64,000 nt of DNA, from positions 186,001-250,000 of the forward strand of contig NZ_JAGGKD010000002.1 of the NCBI RefSeq assembly GCF_017873415.1, read 5' to 3'. The notes under the pieces are model-generated. The model did not search any database, was not told the DNA's origin, and was given only the letters and a program-made list of their open reading frames with translations. Position 1 is the stretch's first letter, and the number at the start of each line of letters is the position of its first letter. Shown piece by piece: positions 17,824 to 26,287 of the stretch. Position numbers and translations under genes: made by a program. The DNA is from Methanolobus bombayensis. GTDB taxonomy: Archaea; Halobacteriota; Methanosarcinia; Methanosarcinales; Methanosarcinaceae.

Positions 17824-19377
17824 ATGGCTAAAAATAATGCAAGAAGCGTTTCCGATCAATCCAGCATGAATGCTTACATAAAATCAATTTGCGACATCAT
17901 GCGTAGAGATAATACAAAAGGCGCAATGGAGTATATTCCCGAACTTACTTGGATGATGTTTTTGAGGATTCTGGATGAGAAGGAAGAAGAAGAACAGCTT
18001 CAAAGTGAGGCAGTTGGTGATAACTTTGAGCCTTCTCTAGAATATCCTTACAGATGGAAGGACTGGGGCAGTCCAAATGGCAAAAAGAGAAAAGAACTCC
18101 AAGCAAGTCATATGAACGCTTTTCTTGATTTTGTTAATGAAGATTTAATCCCATATCTGAAAGCTTTCGATAATCATGAAGAGAATCCGCACGCTACTAA
18201 AAGGCAAAAAATTATCTCACAGATATTTAGGAATCTTACTCATACAAGACTTGGTAGTGAAAAGAATTTATTGGATGTTCTGGACAAAGTTGAACATTTG
18301 ACATCTGAAAATATAGACGATACACACCAATTCCCTCTGTCACAAATTTATGAAGGGTTGCTTCTTAAAATGGGTGAGAAGAACAATGACGGAGGACAGT
18401 TCTTTACACCAAGAGAAGTAATCAGAGCTATGATAAGAGCTGTTAAGCCTAATGTCAAGCATAATGAGGAGTATGCAACCTTCTATGATCCTGGCTGTGG
18501 TACAGGTGGTTTTCTGGCTGAAAATTACACCTACTTAACCAATCCAGAACTATCCGACTTAAAACTCTCTGCTTCAGATTACAACCATCTTAAACATGAT
18601 GCTTTCTGGGGTCTGGATAGTAGCTTTACAGCCTTCCCTATAGCTCTTGCAAACCTTGTTTTACATGGAATTGATCAACCACATATAGGTCTGAAAAATA
18701 CCCTCAGTGGTAGAGTAACATACATGGATCTCTTTGAGGATGCACCATACAAATTCAATTACATCTTCACCAATCCACCCTTTGGAGGGAAAGAAGGAGA
18801 AGATGCAAAGGCTAACTTTGCCTTCAAGACAGGCAACACTCAAATTTTGTTCATACAACACATCATTGATCATTTAGCTGATGATGGAACCTGTGCCATG
18901 GTCATTGATGAAGGTGTGTTGTTCAGAACCAATGAAAATGCGTTTGTTCAGACTAAGAGAAAGCTTTTGGATGAGTGTAATCTTTGGTGTATCCTGAGTC
19001 TTCCACAGAAAGTATTTGTGAATGCAGGAGCCGGTGTTAAAACAAATCTTTTGTTTTTTACAAAAGGTAAGAGTACTGAGAAAGTCTGGTACTATGATAT
19101 GTCAGATGTCAAAGTTCTGAAGAAAAATCCTTTGACACTTGATAAATTTGATGATTTCCTAATGAGACTACATTCAGACAAGGAAGAAGATAAGATCAGC
19201 GAAAAAAGTTGGTATGTGGATATTGCTGCTATCAAGAAAAAGGACTATGATCTCAAGGCTGTCAATCCTAATATCACTGAAAAGGAAATTCCAAAACCTG
19301 CTGAGTTGATAAAGATAATTGAAGAATCTCAGGTAAAGATTAATGAAAGCTTACAGAAACTCAAGGAATTAACTTGA
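17824..19377 (+). CDS. hsdM: Type I restriction-modification methyltransferase HsdM (system 2)
   Basis: This 517-residue N6-adenine methyltransferase shows GGQFFTPREV before SAM motif DPGCGTGGFL, and catalytic NPPFGGKEG. The N-terminal region (SMNAYIKSICDIMRRDNTKG) is the helical HsdM domain. It starts 4 nt after hsdS. Its stop is 19 nt before the terminal TGTCTC of the inverted casposon repeat, which mirrors the tight left boundary. Confidence 0.96.
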   Translation: MAKNNARSVSDQSSMNAYIKSICDIMRRDNTKGAMEYIPELTWMMFLRILDEKEEEEQLQSEAVGDNFEPSLEYPYRWKDWGSPNGKKRKELQASHMNAFLDFVNEDLIPYLKAFDNHEENPHATKRQKIISQIFRNLTHTRLGSEKNLLDVLDKVEHLTSENIDDTHQFPLSQIYEGLLLKMGEKNNDGGQFFTPREVIRAMIRAVKPNVKHNEEYATFYDPGCGTGGFLAENYTYLTNPELSDLKLSASDYNHLKHDAFWGLDSSFTAFPIALANLVLHGIDQPHIGLKNTLSGRVTYMDLFEDAPYKFNYIFTNPPFGGKEGEDAKANFAFKTGNTQILFIQHIIDHLADDGTCAMVIDEGVLFRTNENAFVQTKRKLLDECNLWCILSLPQKVFVNAGAGVKTNLLFFTKGKSTEKVWYYDMSDVKVLKKNPLTLDKFDDFLMRLHSDKEEDKISEKSWYVDIAAIKKKDYDLKAVNPNITEKEIPKPAELIKIIEESQVKINESLQKLKELT

Positions 19378-19396
19378 GTTTCAATCATTTATTTTG

Positions 19397-19535
19397 TGTC
19401 TCTTACTTGTCTCCTGAGTCTGTCTCTTTGTCCTTTGTGTCTGTCTTATGTCTATCGTTTGCATTTGTCTCCTGTGTCTCTTAGAATTGTCTCCTAAATT
19501 ATGGCATGAGGAGACAAAGGAGACTACGTGCCTCC
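19397..19535 (-). repeat. Inverted copy of the GAGACA-rich tract and hairpin
   Basis: Read on the minus strand, this tract repeats the left tract (5343-5480) almost unit for unit, including TTTAGGAGACAATTC, AAGAGACACAGGAGACAAATG and GACTCAGGAGACAA. The hairpin at 19519-19535 is GGAGAC-TACGT-GCCTCC on the plus strand. Similarity ends at TGTCTC (19397-19402), next to the hsdM stop. The tract is the inward-facing end of the second casposon fragment. Confidence 0.75.
19508..19535 (-). terminator. Hairpin after the truncated casposase
   Basis: The stem is GGAGGC-ACGTA-GTCTCC as read on the minus strand, then a T-rich run (TTTGTCTCCTC). It is equivalent to the hairpin after the intact copy. The one stem difference leaves a G-U pair in RNA. 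Confidence 0.5.
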
Positions 19536-19542
19536 ATCAAAA

Positions 19543-20390
19543 TTATCCATTTGCAACAAGCTTTTCCCACTTATCCAAACGTTCTTTATTATGTGCATTA
19601 AGCGTAAAAGGCTTATCAGCCTTCGCATTTTTCTTCATATAATGCAAAGTTCCCTTTGAAAAACCTAGTTTTTTCCAATCAGAATAAGAAATACTTAGAA
19701 TTTTTTGTCGTATGTCGCTTGTGTCCTGTCGCTTTGTCTCATACTGAGGGACAATGAAATCAATGTCTTTTCTTTTACCAACTAGATATTGAGCTAATTC
19801 TCTAGTCTTCAGGAACATGACATAACTCCACATTGTCATATTTCCTTTGTAACTGACTCTCTTGTTAAACCACAAATTGACCTCTTCAGTTAGCTTCTTA
19901 GCTCCACTGGGTCTTAGCTTAAGTGAATAATTCTCTGTTCTGATGAAATCCTTCTTTTCCATTCTCTCAGACTCAACAAGGTTGATAACCACTAAATCAA
20001 CAAGGAATCTAAATGGTTCTTGCAGGTCGTAGGCCAAGCTGTTCTTTCCAGTATTCATTTCATGCAAAAAACCAACATGAGGGTCTAACCCAACAGCGTT
20101 GATAGCCCTAAGACATTCCGCCTCTAGCAAAGCATAACCATAATTGAACATGACATTTACTTTGTCTCCTGCTCCTGTTGCTCTCCTGTATTGATCTATC
20201 CTTGAACAGAAATCATATTCATCTGGAATAGCCTTGTTAAACTCGTTCCAATATTTCCAAGCAACTCCGCCTTCAATACCCATAATTTCATTTATATTAC
20301 TGGCATCAGCAAGCTTTGAAGAATCCTCTGAAAAAGAAAAGAAATTTTCCTCTAAACAATGGTTTAGTAAGTTAACATCTTCTTTTTTGT
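19543..20390 (-). pseudogene. cas1: N-terminally truncated casposase (cas1 remnant)
   Basis: The open frame of 246 codons from 20283 is about 85% identical to residues 159-404 of the intact casposase. It continues upstream without a stop to about 20390 as a less similar stretch (...NLLNHCLEENFFSFSED), matching roughly residues 124-147. The N-terminal Cas1 domain is missing. Glu of GIEGG, His of LHEMN and DLQEPFR remain, as does the C-terminal HTH, which is nearly identical (2 differences in about 60 residues). Upstream it joins the 3' end of trkH directly. The frame is uninterrupted, so a short product could still be made, but loss of the N-domain suggests it is dead as an integrase. Confidence 0.85.
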
Positions 20391-20392
20391 AC

Positions 20393-21838
20393 TCAATGTT
20401 TCCAGAAAGTCGGTGTCAACAGCACTATAACTGTAAACACTTCAAGCCTACCGATCCACATATTGGCGATGAGGATCAACTTCCCTGGATCCGGTATGTT
20501 ATCAAAACTGGCCATCGGTCCTACAAGACCAAGACCAGGCCCTACATTGCCAAGGGTTGCGATGGAAGCGCTCAGAGTGGTGATAAAATCCATCCCCATC
20601 ATGGAAAGCAGGGTTGAGCTGGCAGCGAATATCAGGACATATATCACAAGGAATGAAACTATAGACTGAATAATCTCGTCAGGGACTTTTTTGTTGTTAA
20701 AGCGGACTGGAACGACAGCTTTTGGATGAATTACATTTATAAGAACTTTTTGTGTGTATTTTAGAAGAAGAAGCAAGCGCACTACTTTCACACCGCCTGA
20801 AGTAGAACCTGCACAACCTCCTATAAACATTAGCAAAAAAAGTATAAATCTTGGAGAATCCGGCCAGAGATTAAAGTCCACACTTGCATAGCCTGTAGTT
20901 GTCAGAATGGAAATGACCTGAAAAAGACTGTATCTGAAGGCTTCAGTAGCAGAATAAACTTCAGCTCTGATGAGCTCGAAAACAAGAACAAGTGTCGCAG
21001 ACACAATTATAAAAAAGTAGAACTTAAATTCCTGATCCCTTATCAGACTTTTCCTGTCAAAAACTATCGTTTTGTAATGTAGGGCAAAGTTTGCTCCCCC
21101 AAGGAACATAAATACAACAAAAATACTTTCTACCAGGGGATCACCAAAAGCTGCTATGCTGTTTGAATTGGGAGAAAAACCAGCGCATGAGATGGATGTA
21201 AATGTGTGAGTGATAGAATCATACGGAGACAATCCTGCGCTCATAAGTAGGATAAATTCTGCAAGTGACAATACAATGTAAACGAGCCACAGAATCTTAG
21301 CAGTCTCCCTGATCCTCGGGCGCAGTCTTTCTTCCTGAAGACCCGGAACCTCTGCACGGAACATTTGCCTCCCACCAACGCCGAGTTTTGGAAGGATAAC
21401 AATGAACAACATGATAATCCCCATACCACCAATCCATTGGGTCAGACTTCTCCAGAAAAGCAGGCTTTTGCTCTGGCCCTCTATATCAGGAAGTGCAGTT
21501 GCTCCTGTAGCTGTTACTCCGGACATGGATTCAAATAAGGCGTTTATAGGAGGCACGCCTTCAAGTATATAGGGACAGGAGTAAAGCAGTGCTGCAATAA
21601 GCCAGGTTGATGCAACAATAAAAAAACCTTCCTTTAGATTCCATTGCACATCCTGTCTTTTAAAATATAGTGTCAATAAATAAGCAATAATTATTGCGCA
21701 AATAAAAGGAACAACAAAAATATACAGGGGTTCTTCATAATAAAGAGCAACGATCAATGGGATAATCATAAATCCAGCAAGCATCCAAAGAATTTGGCCC
21801 ATTACTCCCAGAACTACGCGAGATCTCAAACCAATCAC
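20393..21838 (-). CDS. trkH: Trk-type potassium uptake membrane subunit TrkH
   Basis: The protein has 481 residues with about ten hydrophobic segments and the four pore-loop repeats of the Trk/Ktr/HKT family, e.g. SGVTATGATALP, FTSISCAGFSPN, ILTTTGYASVDF and IATLGNVGPGLG with conserved Gly filters. The C-terminus RLEVFTVIVLLTPTFW is the usual TrkH ending, so the gene is complete. The GTG start is inferred from the family N-terminus. The stop codon lies exactly at the junction with the casposase remnant. TrkA, the usual NAD-binding partner, is not adjacent on the visible side. Confidence 0.93.
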   Translation of the reverse strand: MIGLRSRVVLGVMGQILWMLAGFMIIPLIVALYYEEPLYIFVVPFICAIIIAYLLTLYFKRQDVQWNLKEGFFIVASTWLIAALLYSCPYILEGVPPINALFESMSGVTATGATALPDIEGQSKSLLFWRSLTQWIGGMGIIMLFIVILPKLGVGGRQMFRAEVPGLQEERLRPRIRETAKILWLVYIVLSLAEFILLMSAGLSPYDSITHTFTSISCAGFSPNSNSIAAFGDPLVESIFVVFMFLGGANFALHYKTIVFDRKSLIRDQEFKFYFFIIVSATLVLVFELIRAEVYSATEAFRYSLFQVISILTTTGYASVDFNLWPDSPRFILFLLMFIGGCAGSTSGGVKVVRLLLLLKYTQKVLINVIHPKAVVPVRFNNKKVPDEIIQSIVSFLVIYVLIFAASSTLLSMMGMDFITTLSASIATLGNVGPGLGLVGPMASFDNIPDPGKLILIANMWIGRLEVFTVIVLLTPTFWKH

Positions 21839-21842
21839 ACCA

Positions 21843-21979
21843 CCTGTTATTTAACAGACATCCTTGAAATACTTGATACTGAGTACTGGAAAACTCATGA
21901 CTTTGATTTTATTCAACCGAATCTATTAGATAGAATTAATGAGTTGAAATATTATAAAATCATAACTCCTCCAACATGA
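21843..21979 (+). pseudogene. Short coding-like fragment upstream of trkH
   Basis: The plus strand reads about 45 codons ending IITPPT and a stop, with protein-like content (DILEILDTEYWKTHDFDF, then LLDRINELKYY). Its only ATG (21794) lies inside trkH on the opposite strand, and no promoter space exists. It looks like the 3' end of a lost gene. The family was not recognised. Confidence 0.3.
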
Positions 21980-22020
21980 TTTATAATTCATATGCAAATA
22001 TTTAAAATATCTTATCCCTT

Positions 22021-22677
22021 TTAAAAATAAAATTCTGTTTTTTCACTCTTACCGCAACCACTTTCCATAATCTTAAGTACTTCTGAATCCGAAACATCAT
22101 ACCAGTTAAGGTAAACCTGTGCAACTGCTCTGAAATCCGGAGGACTTTCCAGAACAACTATTTCATCTACCATCTGTCCGATATCCTTAACAACTTCCCC
22201 ACCTGCAACCGGTACAGCAACTACGATCCTTCCAGCATCCTTATTCTTACATAATGCTATCGAAGCACGCATAGTGGAACCCATTGCAAGACCATCGTCT
22301 ATCAGTATAACAGTTCTGCCGCGAATATCTGGCAGGTTTTTTCCTTTCCTTAAGGTCTTAATCCGCCGATGGATCTCTTCTGTCTGCTCCTCCATTATCT
22401 TATCTATCTGTTTCTGAGATAACCACAGTGCCGCATTACTGAATACGAATATACTGCCATCTTCTGCTATGGCTCCAAAACCTGATTCTGGATTGTCGGG
22501 AAATGGTAATTTCCTTGTAACTAAAAGTGAGAATGAGCTGTGCAGATATTTAGCAACCTCACAACCAACTTCTACACCACCTCTTGGTATGGCCAGTACC
22601 AGTACATCCTTATCTTTGTATCTTTCCAGTTCATGGGCAAGTTTTTTGCCTGCATCTTTCCTGTCTATGAAAAACAT
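22021..22677 (-). CDS. Phosphoribosyltransferase domain protein
   Basis: This 218-residue protein has the type I phosphoribosyltransferase core. The PRPP-binding loop VILIDDGLAMGSTM lies at about 125-138. IPRGGVEVGCEVA is near residue 30, and VVAVPVAGGEV follows the PRPP loop. It matches the stand-alone family often annotated as a predicted phosphoribosyltransferase (DUF-like, N-terminal FIDRKDAGKKLAHEL). The substrate is unknown. It is the gene just downstream of the ribonucleotide reductase and reads in the same direction, 47 nt apart, so it may be co-transcribed with a nucleotide enzyme. Confidence 0.88.
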   Translation of the reverse strand: MFFIDRKDAGKKLAHELERYKDKDVLVLAIPRGGVEVGCEVAKYLHSSFSLLVTRKLPFPDNPESGFGAIAEDGSIFVFSNAALWLSQKQIDKIMEEQTEEIHRRIKTLRKGKNLPDIRGRTVILIDDGLAMGSTMRASIALCKNKDAGRIVVAVPVAGGEVVKDIGQMVDEIVVLESPPDFRAVAQVYLNWYDVSDSEVLKIMESGCGKSEKTEFYF

Positions 22678-22724
22678 ATGATCACTCTCTATTCTCCCCT
22701 AATATCAAAGAATAAGAAAATATT

Positions 22725-24818
22725 TTAGAATGGACACTCTCCGATACTCGGGTCTCCAGAGAATTCCGAATCTGCTACAATTCCCTCCTCTTCTTTTCTC
22801 AAGCCATCGATAACTAACACCTGCCTTGTCTTGCTTCCATAGCGGTAAACCGTGATTCCTTTGCATTTCAGCTCATAGGCCATCATATATATGTTCCTGA
22901 TGTCTTCCTGTGTGGCGCTGGTTGGCAGATTTACAGTCTTGGCAACGGCATTGTCGACGTACCTCTGGAAAGCAGCCTGCATCCTGACATGCCATTGCGG
23001 ATCAATGTCCAGGGATGTAACAAATACGTGCTTGATATCATCGGGTATATCAGCTATACTTTTGAGTGAACCTGTTCTCGCTATTTCTATCATGATATCA
23101 CTACTGTAGAATCCGCGGTTCTTTGCAATCTTCTCGAACACAGGGTTCACTTCCAGCAACCGGGTTCCCATGACATTTCTTGAAAAGGATAAGGCAAAGA
23201 TGGGTTCTATGCCTGAACTTGCATTGGCGATCAGACTTATAGTCCCGGTTGGGGCTACTGTATTGACAGTGGCATTTCTCATTGCCTTACATTCATTTTC
23301 CCACATGCTACCTTCAAAGTTAGGAAAAGACCCTCTTCTTTCACCAAGCTCCATTGAAGCCTTAATGGATTCTTCCTTTATGAACCTCATAATTTTTTCG
23401 GCGGTCTCTATGGATTCCTCCGAATCGTAAGGTATTGCAAGCATGGCTAACATCTCAGCAAACCCCATCAAACCCAAGCCTATCTTACGGTTGTTCTTTG
23501 AGATTCTTTCAATCTCTTCCAGTGTATACTTATTGATATCAATAACGTTGTCCAGAAAATGCACACCTGATTTCGTGATCTCACTGAGCTTCTCCCAGTC
23601 GATATCACCGTCTTTTACCATTTTGGAAACATTGATAGATCCAAGGTTACAGGATTCGTAGGGAAGGAGAGGTATTTCTCCGCAAGGGTTGGTACTTTCA
23701 ATGATTCCAATATGAGAGACTGGATGTTTGCGATTTATCTCATCCAAAAAGACCAGACCCGGATCACCGGTACGCCAGGCCATGGTTACGATTAGGTCAA
23801 AAATTTCCTTTGCCTTTAGTTGGTCTGTGCTTTCTCCGGTTCTGGGGTTTACAATATTATATTTTCTGTCTTTTTTGACAGCTTCCATAAACTCGTCGGT
23901 AATTCCCACGGAGATATTGAAATTATCCAGGAATCCTTCTTTTTCCTTAGATGTTATGAATTCTATTATATCTGGATGGTCAACCCTCAGGATACCCATG
24001 TTGGCTCCTCTTCTCTTCCCACCCTGTTTTATCACTTCAGTAGCCTGATCGAAGATCCTCATAAAGGATACAGGTCCCGAAGCCACACCTTTGGTAGACC
24101 TTACTATATCTCCTTCTGGCCTCAATCTAGAAAAGGAAAATCCAGTTCCACCTCCCGACTGGTGTATCAGGGCCATATTGGTCAAAGTTCCGAAGATGCC
24201 CCTAAGGGAATCCTCCACAGGCAGTACGAAACATGCACTCAACTGACCCAGATCAGTACCGGCGTTCATAAGAGTAGGAGTGTTAGGTAGGAACTCCAGG
24301 TTTGCCATGATCCTGTAGAATTCTTCTTCTGTCTTTTTCTCATTATCTCCATATCTTCGATCGACGGAGGCTACAGATTTGGCTACTCTTCTGAACATCA
24401 TCGAAGGAGTCTCTATTATGTTGCCTTCAGTATCCTTCAGCAGATATCTCTGTTCCAGTACCTTGATGGCATTAATACTGAGTTTGAGCTCATCGTAATC
24501 CACCCTCAAAAACTTCTTTGCTTCCCTCAGCTCTGCTCTTTTCTGGCGATATAGAATGTAAGCCTTTGCTACTTTTGGATATCTATGCCTGATAAGACTT
24601 GCCTCAACCGTATCCTGCACATCTTCTACATCGGGAATTCTGTCCTTGAAATTATCTTCAATAACCTCCAGTACATGATTGGAAATGTCCCTGATATTGT
24701 CTCCGTTCTTTTCTCCTACAGCTAAAAATGCTTTCTGTATTGCCAGGGTTATCTTTTCAGGTTCAAAGACTTCTATCCGGCCATCTCTTTTCCTTATTTT
24801 CTCCATCCCGTATCCCAT
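22725..24818 (-). CDS. nrdJ: Adenosylcobalamin-dependent (class II) ribonucleoside-diphosphate reductase
   Basis: This 697-residue enzyme makes deoxyribonucleotides from ribonucleotides. An N-terminal ATP-cone (IRKRDGRIEVFEPEKITLAIQ) gives allosteric control. The catalytic barrel shows GTDLGQLSACFVLP, HQSGGGTGFSFSRLRP, NPCGEIPLLPYESCNLGSIN with the radical-relay cysteines, and PTGTISLIANASSGIEP. No NrdB or NrdG partner is present, which fits a B12-dependent class II enzyme, and methanogens have abundant corrinoids. A second start four codons in (24806) is possible. The C-terminus ends in GECPF, shorter than forms with a Cys-pair tail. Confidence 0.93.
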   Translation of the reverse strand: MGYGMEKIRKRDGRIEVFEPEKITLAIQKAFLAVGEKNGDNIRDISNHVLEVIEDNFKDRIPDVEDVQDTVEASLIRHRYPKVAKAYILYRQKRAELREAKKFLRVDYDELKLSINAIKVLEQRYLLKDTEGNIIETPSMMFRRVAKSVASVDRRYGDNEKKTEEEFYRIMANLEFLPNTPTLMNAGTDLGQLSACFVLPVEDSLRGIFGTLTNMALIHQSGGGTGFSFSRLRPEGDIVRSTKGVASGPVSFMRIFDQATEVIKQGGKRRGANMGILRVDHPDIIEFITSKEKEGFLDNFNISVGITDEFMEAVKKDRKYNIVNPRTGESTDQLKAKEIFDLIVTMAWRTGDPGLVFLDEINRKHPVSHIGIIESTNPCGEIPLLPYESCNLGSINVSKMVKDGDIDWEKLSEITKSGVHFLDNVIDINKYTLEEIERISKNNRKIGLGLMGFAEMLAMLAIPYDSEESIETAEKIMRFIKEESIKASMELGERRGSFPNFEGSMWENECKAMRNATVNTVAPTGTISLIANASSGIEPIFALSFSRNVMGTRLLEVNPVFEKIAKNRGFYSSDIMIEIARTGSLKSIADIPDDIKHVFVTSLDIDPQWHVRMQAAFQRYVDNAVAKTVNLPTSATQEDIRNIYMMAYELKCKGITVYRYGSKTRQVLVIDGLRKEEEGIVADSEFSGDPSIGECPF

Positions 24819-25110
24819 TTAAAATTGATGATTGTTCCAATTAAATATTTTTCCGATATACGGATTTATAAAATATATATTTATTTTTACATAAATTAGG
24901 GTCTGCAGATGCCGGCAACTTCACAAATATGCTTATAATTATTGTATAATTTATCAATAAATTTAACTTATATTAAACAACCTGTGCAAGATAAAAAAGA
25001 TTCCTTTTACATTATGCGCCAATAATGAAAAATCTGTGTCCAAAGACAAAATAGAAAAATTGATATAGTTAAAAGATTATCAAGTACACAAATTAAATTT
25101 GGATGTGGCC
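24819..25110. other. Intergenic region upstream of nrdJ
   Basis: This is 292 bp of AT-rich DNA with TATA-like runs (AAAATATATATTTATTTTTAC near 24870), probably the nrdJ promoter on the minus strand. I looked for a cobalamin riboswitch-like element and did not recognise one. No gene is seen. Confidence 0.4.
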
Positions 25111-25257
25111 ATGAATTTTAAAAAAATATTATCAGAACTCATAACATATGCAATAGTTGTTCTTATTCTACAGTATACTGGTAATTGGGAGAATTTAGGC
25201 ATAGTCACCCTTGCATACATAATAAGTGTTATTTTTTGGGAATTTACAAAAGCTTGA
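25111..25257 (+). CDS. Small single-helix or two-helix membrane protein, 48 aa
   Basis: This short frame begins MNFKKILSELITYAIVVLIL, then has a polar break NWENLGI and a second hydrophobic run YIISVIFW. The basic start followed by hydrophobic segments is typical of small membrane proteins. There are no neighbours in the same direction and no clear ribosome binding site. No family is recognised. Confidence 0.4.
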   Translation: MNFKKILSELITYAIVVLILQYTGNWENLGIVTLAYIISVIFWEFTKA

Positions 25258-25341
25258 AGTATTTATTATGAGCATTTATTTAACGCAGGTTGTGAAGTAA
25301 TATCTATCTTTTATGGCCGAGTTCAAACTGAAATGATTACA

Positions 25342-26061
25342 TTAACATGATAATCCAAGTGCATCGTTCATCATTTCAGCATGCTTAAGCTCATCGAATA
25401 CGAGACGAACATTTCCATTCTTAAAATAGTAGAGTCTCATTCTCTCATCTATATGAGCTCCTCCGGGATGAATCTCAATTCCTCTTGCTTCAGAGGGAGT
25501 AGTATTGTTCAGAGTTATGTCAACAAGCTTCCCTAGACTTTCGAGGCAGTTGAGTGATTGCTCTGGATTTTTTAATGCTTTTAATTTGATAATAGTTCCA
25601 TTTCTTTTGTCTATGTCTTCTGAGGAAGAACCGTTATCAATGGGAATCAGACGTCTGCAATCGCTTTTAATCCTTTTTAATATATGTTCATCATTCAGGA
25701 AATACTCATTTTTAATATGTTCAGCTACCTTAAAGGCATCATAGGTTTCCATATTATCGATGAATTTCAGAACACTGTCATAGTCAATAGGAATCCTTAG
25801 ATTATTGTTGCTTTCAACCTGAATAATTTGATTTAGGAATATCTCTTTAGTGGCTTTTATGGGCGTATCAAGATTAACAGAATCAGTGAAGGGAAACAGA
25901 TACAGTGACTGTCGGCTGGAAGAAGGAATAAGATTTCCAAGATAACAATTTATTTCTCTGACATTAGATTTTGTTTCGTTCTGAGCGTTGTACAATAGTC
26001 CGATCGTTTCGTTCTGCAAGGAGTAAATCCTTTCTCTGTGATCGGTATTGTTGTCAGCCAT
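25342..26061 (-). CDS. Hypothetical protein, soluble
   Basis: The protein has about 239 residues from ATG 26061; an in-frame ATG at 26079 is the alternative. It is charged and mixed alpha/beta with no signal peptide. The C-terminus has a feature IEIHPGGAHIDERMRLYYF followed by VRLVFDELKHAEMMNDALG. It is divergent from the VWA gene, sharing a 200 bp promoter region. No family is recognised. Confidence 0.65.
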   Translation of the reverse strand: MADNNTDHRERIYSLQNETIGLLYNAQNETKSNVREINCYLGNLIPSSSRQSLYLFPFTDSVNLDTPIKATKEIFLNQIIQVESNNNLRIPIDYDSVLKFIDNMETYDAFKVAEHIKNEYFLNDEHILKRIKSDCRRLIPIDNGSSSEDIDKRNGTIIKLKALKNPEQSLNCLESLGKLVDITLNNTTPSEARGIEIHPGGAHIDERMRLYYFKNGNVRLVFDELKHAEMMNDALGLSC

Positions 26062-26287
26062 CAAACGTCCACATGGCATTTAAATTATATATATTTTTAC
26101 CGGAAGATGCCAAAAAAAGCTATTTTACTACTGTTATTGTCTGGAATTATCAAGTTACCATAATTTTCGCAGAATTTAAATGCAGCCTGCACAGTGAATA
26201 TATGGCATTAAAAACAAAGAAGCAGGAACAACTTGAATAAAAGCGAATGCAATCGAAAACTGAGACTTCTTGGAGTGAAGATGTATT

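Larger units (their letters stand above)
19397..20390 (-). repeat. Right arm of the ~1 kb inverted repeat
   Basis: This is the reverse-orientation partner of 4490-5480, separated by a 13.9 kb defence island. It contains the truncated casposase and its noncoding tail. Many of the differences from the left arm are synonymous or conservative, so the arm probably comes from a related but distinct casposon and not from a very recent duplication. Confidence 0.85.

Noticed and set aside
5470-19402. Target site duplication flanking the defence island
   Set aside because: I compared 5481-5495 with 19378-19396 in both orientations and found no matching 14-15 bp repeat, so no clean single-insertion footprint is claimed.
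23820-24290. Rightward 156-residue frame inside nrdJ
   Set aside because: It is the antisense shadow of strongly conserved ribonucleotide reductase sequence.
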